From Desulfobacterales bacterium (GTDB lineage: Bacteria > Desulfobacterota > Desulfobacteria > Desulfobacterales > Desulfobacteraceae), in contig JAKSAU010000435.1 in assembly GCA_022361535.1 (NCBI GenBank), positions 1 through 9,241 on the forward strand: a stretch of DNA of 9,241 nt, in the 5' to 3' direction. This document shows, one piece after another, positions 1-5,109 of the stretch. Within the stretch, counting starts at the first letter, position 1. Every line of letters starts with the position of its first letter. Below the pieces are notes generated by a model. That model did not search any database, was not told the DNA's origin, and saw only the letters and a list, made by a program, of their open reading frames with translations. The position numbers and the translations under genes are program-made.

Positions 1-1553
1 CCGTTTACATCAGTATCAAATGCTTTTGTCAGGGCGACAGCAATCTGAACGGCTGAATGGGCATCGTTGCACTGGCCCACATCAAGCAGTCTTGGAATAC
101 CGTTGATGTCTCCCAGTTGTTGTTTAAAGAATTTGAACTTGCCGCAGGCCAGGGTCAGAACAATACTATTATCCGGTGTTTTTTCTACGAATTCAGTGTA
201 GTAGTTTCTTGATTTTTTGACACCATCACAGCCGCCAACCAGGAAGAAGTGACCAATGGAACCGTCTTTTACTCCGGCAACAATCTTGTCTGCGACACCA
301 AGAACGGTGTCATGGCCGAATCCAACTAAAATCTCCATGTCGGGCTTGTCTTCTGTGTAGCCTGGCAGGGCAAGAGCCTTATCAATGAGGGGTTTTAGGT
401 TGTTTTTGTTCACATGGGTAACACCTGGCCATCCGACTGTACCTGTGGTGAAGATATTCTTTTTATAAGTCTGCTTGGGTTTCTGGATGCAGTTGGAGGT
501 CATGAGTATGGCACCGGGAAATTTATCAAATTCTTTTCTCTGATTCTGCCATGCAGTCCCGTAATGACCGTAAAAGTGGGGGAAGCGTTCCTTAAATTTC
601 GGATAACCATGGCAAGGCAGCATTTCACCATGGGTGTATACATAGATGCCTTTGCCTTCACTTGCTTTAAGTACTGCTTCAAGATCGATAAGGTCGTGGC
701 CGGATACCAGGATAGCTTTTCCTTTTTTAGCGCCCAGAGGCACTTTAGTGGGGACAGGTGTGCCATATGCCTGTATGTTGCCAAGGCTGAGCAATTCCAT
801 TGCACGCAGGTTCTTTTCACCGCATTCAAGGACAAGGCCTAACAGTTCGTTAGCACCCAGGGATTTGTCTTCAAGGGCAGCCATTCCACGGTGAACAAAT
901 TCATAGTTGCCTTCATCTTCCTGCTCATGTTCTGCAGCATGATCTGTGTAAGCGGCCATTCCTTTGATACCGAAGAGAAGAAGGTGCTGCAATGAACGGA
1001 TATCAGGATCAACGTCAGGATCGGAAAATAAACCGTACTGCCTGCCTTGGGCGACCATTCCGTCAAGGCTGGGTTTGAGCTTCAAGGTTACGGAATCGCT
1101 TGAAGTAGGCACAGTACCGCCGGCAGCCTTAACCTTTTTAATCATATTATCGCGCAGGGAAACACTATCATGGAGCAGATCTTCAAACCGGTAAGGATCA
1201 AACTCTACATTGGTAAGGGTGGAGAACATGGCCATACAGGTAAACCGGTTGGTCTCAACATCAGAAATGCCAGCCTTTCGTCCTTCAACAGCGGCAATGG
1301 ACAGCCCTTTGAGGGTGTGGATCAAAAGATCCTGGAGTGCTGCCACTTCTGGTGTTTTACCGCAGACGCCCATGCGGGTGCAGCCTTTGCCGCCCATGGT
1401 CTGTTCGCACTGGTAGCAGAACATTTTCTGTTTGTCTTTACTTTTAGCAAACGCATTTTGTGATGTAAGTATAGACGGCAGCAGGGCGCTGCCGGTAACA
1501 GCAAGGGTGCTTTTTTTCAAAAAATTACGCCTGGATATCTCTTTTTTCTTCAT
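1..1553 (-). CDS. hcp: Hybrid-cluster protein (Hcp, hydroxylamine reductase) with Tat signal peptide; 3' end cut by window edge
   Basis: Seen: an open minus-strand frame from ATG 1553-1551 gives 517 codons and runs off the left edge. Residues 46-64 hold C-x2-C-x8-C-x5-C, the class I Hcp ligand pattern for the proximal Fe-S cluster. Hybrid-cluster ligands follow in the right order and context: His286 (SGHDL), Glu310 (HGEMLP), Cys355 (TSNC), Cys442 (GGCDG), Cys470 (LACGK), Cys495 (GQCND). The last expected ligand, a Glu in the C-terminal part, lies outside the window. Known: Hcp reduces hydroxylamine in vitro and acts as a nitric oxide reductase in E. coli, normally in the cytoplasm. Odd: residues 1-36 form a Tat signal (SRRNFLKK, hydrophobic stretch, AFA cleavage site), so export to the periplasm is inferred. 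The start is well supported: AAGGAG at 1559-1564 lies 5 nt upstream. Typical Hcps begin at the residue equivalent to Met44 here (MFCYQC), which has no convincing ribosome binding site. Family identity is very sure; localisation is an inference. Confidence 0.96.
   Translation of the reverse strand, partial: MKKKEISRRNFLKKSTLAVTGSALLPSILTSQNAFAKSKDKQKMFCYQCEQTMGGKGCTRMGVCGKTPEVAALQDLLIHTLKGLSIAAVEGRKAGISDVETNRFTCMAMFSTLTNVEFDPYRFEDLLHDSVSLRDNMIKKVKAAGGTVPTSSDSVTLKLKPSLDGMVAQGRQYGLFSDPDVDPDIRSLQHLLLFGIKGMAAYTDHAAEHEQEDEGNYEFVHRGMAALEDKSLGANELLGLVLECGEKNLRAMELLSLGNIQAYGTPVPTKVPLGAKKGKAILVSGHDLIDLEAVLKASEGKGIYVYTHGEMLPCHGYPKFKERFPHFYGHYGTAWQNQRKEFDKFPGAILMTSNCIQKPKQTYKKNIFTTGTVGWPGVTHVNKNNLKPLIDKALALPGYTEDKPDMEILVGFGHDTVLGVADKIVAGVKDGSIGHFFLVGGCDGVKKSRNYYTEFVEKTPDNSIVLTLACGKFKFFKQQLGDINGIPRLLDVGQCNDAHSAVQIAVALTKAFDTDVN
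1446..1553 (-). other. Twin-arginine (Tat) signal peptide of Hcp, residues 1-36
   Basis: The first 36 residues have the three parts of a Tat signal. The n-region is basic and holds SRRNFLKK (residues 7-14), which fits the S/T-R-R-x-F-L-K consensus. An uncharged hydrophobic stretch runs over residues 16-30. A c-region ends in Ala-Phe-Ala (34-36) before Lys37. The conserved Hcp core starts only at residue 44. Tat exports folded, cofactor-loaded proteins, which suits a protein whose Fe-S clusters are built in the cytoplasm. Seen: the motif. Inferred: actual export and the cleavage point. Confidence 0.85.
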
Positions 1554-1558
1554 GGCCA

Positions 1559-1564
1559 CTCCTT
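1559..1564 (-). promoter_or_regulatory. Ribosome binding site of hcp
   Basis: On the minus strand AAGGAG sits 5 nt before ATG 1553. This strong Shine-Dalgarno match fixes translation at the Tat-signal start and not at the internal Met44 (1424-1422), where cytoplasmic Hcps usually begin. Confidence 0.8.
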
Positions 1565-1597
1565 TTTGATTGATTAGTTGGTGCTACATTGTAGGAC

Positions 1598-1603
1598 ACT
1601 ATA
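1598..1603 (-). promoter_or_regulatory. Predicted -10 box of the hcp promoter
   Basis: Read on the minus strand this is TATAGT, five of six matches to TATAAT. A start point about 7 nt downstream would lie near 1591, giving a leader of roughly 38 nt. At a 17-bp spacing the -35 position (about 1621-1626) reads AGGCTG, a poor match to TTGACA. A weak -35 next to an activator site is typical of activator-dependent promoters. The start point is inferred, not measured. Confidence 0.6.
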
Positions 1604-1624
1604 AGACGATTGAATCTGAGCAGC

Positions 1625-1640
1625 CTTGACTTAAGTCAAG
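1625..1640. promoter_or_regulatory. HcpR-type operator (perfect 16-bp palindrome)
   Basis: CTTGACTTAAGTCAAG is its own reverse complement over all 16 bases and contains TTGAC-N4-GTCAA. From memory, comparative genomics of Desulfovibrio and related bacteria described wTTGACnnnnGTCAAw as the signal of HcpR, a CRP/FNR-family regulator that controls hcp. FNR itself prefers TTGAT-N4-ATCAA, so the C/G positions favour HcpR over FNR. The site lies 72 bp before the hcp start codon. Its centre (1632.5) is about 41.5 bp from the predicted start point near 1591, which is class II activator geometry. The same site is 73 bp before the divergent methyltransferase, which it could also affect. Confidence 0.8.
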
Positions 1641-1670
1641 AAAAGCAAAAATTTACTTAAAAAGGAAAAA

Positions 1671-1697
1671 ATGATAATGAAGCCCAGGAATAAATAA
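1671..1697 (+). CDS. Possible 8-codon upstream ORF (leader peptide candidate)
   Basis: ATG at 1671 is preceded by AAAGGA with a 4-nt gap and opens a reading frame MIMKPRNK ending in TAA 1695-1697. The methyltransferase start at 1713 has the same arrangement (AAAGGA, 4 nt, ATG) and the same frame, 15 nt after this stop. It could be a translated leader, a remnant of an upstream start, or chance in A-rich DNA. No attenuator-like codon run is seen. Translation is speculative. Confidence 0.25.
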   Translation: MIMKPRNK

Positions 1698-1702
1698 TAA
1701 CC

Positions 1703-1708
1703 AAAGGA
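1703..1708 (+). promoter_or_regulatory. Ribosome binding site of the methyltransferase
   Basis: AAAGGA lies 4 nt before ATG 1713. The spacing is slightly short. No earlier in-frame start is possible beyond the TAA at 1695-1697, so this start is well determined. Confidence 0.6.
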
Positions 1709-1712
1709 TTCT

Positions 1713-2780
1713 ATGCAGACAGCTCATAAAACGTTTTTTTCAGACTCCAGGCAGATGAGCAAATTGGCAGATGAAAGTGTTCATCTGGTGGTAACATCTC
1801 CACCTTATCCCATGATCGAGATGTGGGATGAGATGTTCAAACATCAGAATCCTGAAATTGATAAATATATTAACACCGGAAACGGTACCAATGCCTTTGA
1901 ACTTATGCATGAACTGCTGGATGAGGTGTGGAAAGAGCTCTACAGAGTATTAAGGCCGGGCGGATTTGCCTGTATTAATATCGGTGATGCCACACGAACA
2001 TTGAACGGCAATTTTGAATTGTATACCAATCATGCAAGGATTTTGACTTCTGTACAAAAACTTGGCTTCTGCGCATTACCGTCTATTCTATGGCGCAAGC
2101 AGACCAATGCACCCAACAAATTCATGGGATCAGGTATGCTGCCTGCTGGCGCTTATGTCACCTTGGAACACGAACATGTATTGATTTTAAGAAAAGGTGG
2201 CAAACGGGAATTTACAAAAGAATCGCAGCGGCAGAACCGGCGGGAAAGCGCCTTGTTCTGGGAGGAGCGCAATCAGTGGTTTTCAGACGTCTGGCTGGAT
2301 CTAAAAGGTACCCGCCAGGCCCTGGGCGATAAAGAAACACGGAGCAGAAGCGCTGCATTTCCTTTTGAATTGGCGTACCGATTGATCAATATGTATTCGG
2401 TTAAAGGAGATCTTGTGGTGGACCCGTTTTTAGGCATGGGAACAACTGTATTGGCTGCCATGGCTGCAGGCAGGCATTCGGTAGGGTATGAGATTGATGA
2501 GACCCTTGCTGAGACCAATAATGCACTAAAGCAGGAAAGCCTGCCCATGTTTGATAAGGTTATCAGGGGACGGCTTGAGGCCCATGTTGAGTTTGTACGC
2601 AAACGGTTGGACTCAGGTAAAACCTTGAAGCATCAAAACAGCCATTATGGTTTCCCGGTCATGACACGCCAGGAAAAAGAGCTGATCATTAATCAGCCGG
2701 TCTCTATTGATACAAAAGATTCTTCCCATATTCTTGTCAATTATGCATTAACCCCTCAACCGGAGTTTTGTTCCAACTAA
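1713..2780 (+). CDS. Beta-class site-specific DNA methyltransferase (N4-cytosine or N6-adenine), solitary
   Basis: This 355-residue protein has the motif order of beta-class amino-methyltransferases. The catalytic motif IV, TSPPY (residues 28-32), comes first. RPGG and the following strand (81-91) come next, then a substrate-binding region, then AFPFELAYRLI (215-225, motif X-like). The AdoMet-binding motif DPFLGMGTT (237-245) and an acidic GYEID strand end (258-262) are at the C-terminal side. Such enzymes transfer a methyl group from S-adenosylmethionine to an exocyclic amino group in a specific DNA sequence. SPPY is more usual in N4-cytosine enzymes and DPPY in N6-adenine enzymes, so N4-cytosine is favoured but not proved. 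The target sequence cannot be read from the protein. No restriction endonuclease is encoded next to it, so it is probably an orphan enzyme or a cell-cycle/regulatory methylase. It precedes tex by 34 nt and likely shares its transcript. Length and motifs look intact. Confidence 0.9.
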   Translation: MQTAHKTFFSDSRQMSKLADESVHLVVTSPPYPMIEMWDEMFKHQNPEIDKYINTGNGTNAFELMHELLDEVWKELYRVLRPGGFACINIGDATRTLNGNFELYTNHARILTSVQKLGFCALPSILWRKQTNAPNKFMGSGMLPAGAYVTLEHEHVLILRKGGKREFTKESQRQNRRESALFWEERNQWFSDVWLDLKGTRQALGDKETRSRSAAFPFELAYRLINMYSVKGDLVVDPFLGMGTTVLAAMAAGRHSVGYEIDETLAETNNALKQESLPMFDKVIRGRLEAHVEFVRKRLDSGKTLKHQNSHYGFPVMTRQEKELIINQPVSIDTKDSSHILVNYALTPQPEFCSN

Positions 2781-2804
2781 CCGGCAATGAACCGGAACAG
2801 CAAC

Positions 2805-2810
2805 AGGAGA
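2805..2810 (+). promoter_or_regulatory. Ribosome binding site of tex (supports a GTG start)
   Basis: AGGAGA lies 4 nt before GTG 2815. The first ATG downstream is well inside the conserved N-terminal region, so the GTG start is the only one that keeps the family's N-terminus intact. The 34-nt gap after the methyltransferase stop shows no terminator, consistent with co-transcription. Confidence 0.7.
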
Positions 2811-2814
2811 TACA

Positions 2815-4959
2815 GTGGATATAATAAACCAGATTAGTTCTGAAACAGGGTTTAATACCAGACAGGTGTCCTCCGTGGTGTCCTTGCTGGAGGACGGTGC
2901 CACTGTATGGTTTATTGCACGGTATAGAAAGGAAAAAACCGGTTCCCTGGATGAGGTTGCGATCGCTGATATCAGGGACCGCATGGAAAAGTTTAAGGCC
3001 TTTTCTGATCGTAAAAAAGCGATACTAAAGTCTTTGTCTGAAAGGGAGTTGCTGACCTCTGAACTTGAGGCGGCCATTGAAAAGGCCCATAACTTGAGCG
3101 CGTTGGAAGATCTCTACGAGGCATATAAACCCAAAAAACAGACCCGGGCTACAAAGGCAAGAGAAAGGGGACTTGAACCCCTGGCAGCTTTTATCCGGGC
3201 TCAGACTCATGCAGAGCTTTGGCCTGAAGCCAAAAAGTATATTGATCCGGACAAGGATATACCGGATATGGACGCAGCCCTGGCAGGGGCAAAGGATATC
3301 ATTGCCGAGGACATCAGTCAGGATCCGGATATCCGCAAAGCAATAAGAGAACTGTTCCAATCTAAAGCCCTGGTCTCATCTGTTGTTAAAAAAAGCGCCA
3401 AAGAAGAGGGGACTAAATTCAAGGATTATTTTGACTGGAGCGAACCTGCATCCAAAGCACCGTCTCACAGAATCTTAGCCATGTTCCGAGGCCAAAAAGA
3501 GGGTGTTCTTACTGTTCATGTTTTGCCCCAGGAAGAACAGGCATTAAAGATTTTGGGCAGGTTTTGCATGCGCCATCCGTCAAAAACACATGGCAAAACG
3601 CGGGACCAGATGATTCTGGCGGTCAAGGACGGATACAAACGCCTGTTATCCAAATCCATGGAAAAAGAGATGATGGGTGAATTAAAAGCCCGTGCAGACA
3701 AGCTGGCCATTGAGGTGTTTGCAGGCAATTTAAGGGATCTTCTTTTGTCTCCGCCCATGGGAGAAAAAAGAGTGCTGGCGGTTGATCCTGGGTTTAGAAC
3801 CGGGTGTAAACTGGCCTGCCTGGATGCCCAGGGCAAGTTGCTTCATCATGATCTGATTTATCTGCACAAACCTGATAAAGCCAAGTCTAAAATTGTCCAA
3901 CTTGTCAAATCCTACAACATGGAAGCAGTTGCCGTGGGCAACGGAACCGCAGGCCGGGAAACCCAGGCCCTTGTCATGGAGGCGTTCAAAGACAAAGGTA
4001 TGGATAAGACCATTGATGTGGCCATGACCGATGAAAGCGGTGCATCTGTTTATTCGGCATCCGACTCAGCCAGGTCAGAATTCCCGGACCATGACATTAC
4101 CGTGCGCGGAGCGGTATCCATTGGCCGACGGCTCATGGATCCTTTGGCTGAACTGGTAAAGATCGACCCTAAATCCATCGGGGTGGGCCAATACCAGCAT
4201 GATGTGGACCAGGGACAGCTTCGTGCAAGTTTGGATGATGTGGTCAAAAGTTGTGTCAACCGGGTCGGTGTAGAAGTGAATACCGCTTCTTCGGAACTTT
4301 TAACCCAGGTATCAGGTCTGAACAAAACCATTGCCGCCAACCTTGTGGCATTTCGAAATGAAAACGGCCCGTTTTTAAGCCGCAGGCAATTGCTGAAGGT
4401 GCCGCGATTAGGTCCCAAGGCATTTGAGCAGGCTGCCGGATTTTTAAGAATAAAGCAGGGGAAAAATCCCCTGGACAACTCGGGTATCCATCCTGAGTCC
4501 TACCATATCGTGGATGCCATCGGCCAGGATTTAGGCTGGTCTGTCAAGACCATGATCGGGAAAAAAGATTTGGATAAAACCATTGATCTCAAACCCTATA
4601 TCACGGCTGAAACAGGGCTTCCCACCCTAAAAGACATTATAAAGGAATTATCAGCCCCGGGCAGGGATCCCAGACCTTCTTTTCAATCATTTGCCTTTGA
4701 CGATACGGTCCGGGAAATCAAAGATCTTGTCCCTGGTATGGTTCTGCCGGGTATTGTAACCAACGTCACTGCATTTGGTGCGTTTGTGGATGTGGGTGTC
4801 CACCAGGACGGACTTGTACATATCAGCCAGCTTGCAGACCGGTTTGTCAAAGATCCCGGCGAAATTGTAAGCGTCCGCCAGCAGGTACGGGTCCGGGTGC
4901 TGGAAGTGGATACGGCAAGGAAACGAATTTCTTTGTCAATGAAACAGTTAGGTTCCTAA
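2815..4959 (+). CDS. tex: Tex family transcription accessory protein, S1 RNA-binding domain
   Basis: The 714-residue product has the full Tex layout. The helical Tex N-terminal region covers about residues 1-190, with VWFIARYRKEKTG (31-43) near its start. A YqgF/RNase H-like domain begins at VLAVDPGFRTG (320-330) and carries GNGTAGRE (375-382) and DESGASVYSAS (406-416). The conserved block IGRRLMDPLAELVKIDPKSIG (436-456, abbreviated by family as the helical connector) leads into helix-hairpin-helix repeats near 487-546 (GLNKTIAANL, KVPRLGPKAFEQAAGF). An S1 fold ends the protein (about 640-712, FGAFVDVGVHQDGLVHIS). Tex is a cytoplasmic nucleic-acid-binding protein linked to transcription and toxin gene expression in some pathogens; its exact role is not settled. 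The start is GTG, supported by AGGAGA at 2805-2810. Length is close to the usual 715-785. Nothing looks broken. It is convergent with the autotransporter, whose full-length stop is only 9 nt away. Confidence 0.96.
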   Translation: MDIINQISSETGFNTRQVSSVVSLLEDGATVWFIARYRKEKTGSLDEVAIADIRDRMEKFKAFSDRKKAILKSLSERELLTSELEAAIEKAHNLSALEDLYEAYKPKKQTRATKARERGLEPLAAFIRAQTHAELWPEAKKYIDPDKDIPDMDAALAGAKDIIAEDISQDPDIRKAIRELFQSKALVSSVVKKSAKEEGTKFKDYFDWSEPASKAPSHRILAMFRGQKEGVLTVHVLPQEEQALKILGRFCMRHPSKTHGKTRDQMILAVKDGYKRLLSKSMEKEMMGELKARADKLAIEVFAGNLRDLLLSPPMGEKRVLAVDPGFRTGCKLACLDAQGKLLHHDLIYLHKPDKAKSKIVQLVKSYNMEAVAVGNGTAGRETQALVMEAFKDKGMDKTIDVAMTDESGASVYSASDSARSEFPDHDITVRGAVSIGRRLMDPLAELVKIDPKSIGVGQYQHDVDQGQLRASLDDVVKSCVNRVGVEVNTASSELLTQVSGLNKTIAANLVAFRNENGPFLSRRQLLKVPRLGPKAFEQAAGFLRIKQGKNPLDNSGIHPESYHIVDAIGQDLGWSVKTMIGKKDLDKTIDLKPYITAETGLPTLKDIIKELSAPGRDPRPSFQSFAFDDTVREIKDLVPGMVLPGIVTNVTAFGAFVDVGVHQDGLVHISQLADRFVKDPGEIVSVRQQVRVRVLEVDTARKRISLSMKQLGS

Positions 4960-4968
4960 CTTTATACG

Positions 4969-5106
4969 TTAAAATGCGTACTGCACCCCAAAAACACCTG
5001 CATGCGCCTGACGGCTGCCGGCAAGCAGGTCTCCATTATAGCGGATAAAAAAGTCTGCTTTGAATTCACCGCTCAGTGTTGCGCCGACACTCAACAACAT
5101 GGAATC
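4969..5106 (-). pseudogene. Severed C-terminal end of the autotransporter beta-barrel, downstream of the in-frame TGA
   Basis: Directly after the TGA at 5107-5109 the same frame stays open for 45 codons to TAA 4971-4969. The encoded segment begins DSMLLSVGATLSGEF and ends GVFGVQYAF. It has the alternating pattern of the last barrel strands and the terminal aromatic residue (Phe) that the BAM machinery recognises in outer-membrane proteins. Family barrels often read Arg-Asp-Ser here, so the stop probably replaced an Arg codon (CGA to TGA). Without this piece the barrel lacks about three strands. It is listed as a remnant because a standard reading stops before it. Readthrough or a base-call error would rejoin it to the main frame. 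Confidence 0.75.
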
Positions 5107-5109
5107 TCA
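5107..5109 (-). other. In-frame premature TGA in the autotransporter barrel
   Basis: The codons around it read Gly-Asp-Pro-Asp-TGA-Asp-Ser-Met. The frame before and after is continuous and family-like on both sides, so a single base substitution explains it; no frameshift is needed. CGA (Arg) to TGA is one C-to-T transition. The other genes here use TAA stops and show no internal TGA, so the genetic code appears standard. Confidence 0.85.

Larger units (their letters stand above)
1554..1712. other. Divergent intergenic region between hcp and the methyltransferase gene
   Basis: This 159-bp AT-rich gap holds the hcp ribosome binding site, -10 box and HcpR-type operator, then a short ORF (1671-1697) and the methyltransferase ribosome binding site. 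I could not find a convincing plus-strand promoter. TTGACT at 1626-1631 resembles a -35 box, but the best -10 candidate (TTTACT, 1652-1657) is 20 bp away. No RNA gene or intrinsic terminator is visible here. Confidence 0.6.

Noticed and set aside
1422..1424. Internal Met44 as the true hcp start, which would give an ordinary cytoplasmic Hcp.
   Set aside because: No Shine-Dalgarno sequence precedes it, while the upstream ATG has AAGGAG at ideal spacing. The extension is a complete Tat signal and not random sequence.
2769..2801. TGTTCC...GGAACA inverted repeat between the methyltransferase and tex as a terminator or operator.
   Set aside because: The stem is 6 bp with a loop of about 20 nt and no T-run. 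It overlaps the end of the methyltransferase gene and is easily explained by chance.
4996..5030. ACCTGC...GCAGGT inverted repeat as a terminator between tex and the autotransporter.
   Set aside because: The stem is only 6 bp with a 23-nt loop, no T-tract follows on either strand, and it lies inside the barrel coding sequence.
5072..5109. TGA in the autotransporter as a selenocysteine codon; deltaproteobacteria often make selenoproteins.
   Set aside because: A small hairpin (AGTGT, 7-nt loop, ACACT) starts about 16 nt after the TGA, but its loop lacks the GU expected in bacterial SECIS elements. The position is a barrel strand or turn with no redox role, and family members commonly have Arg there.
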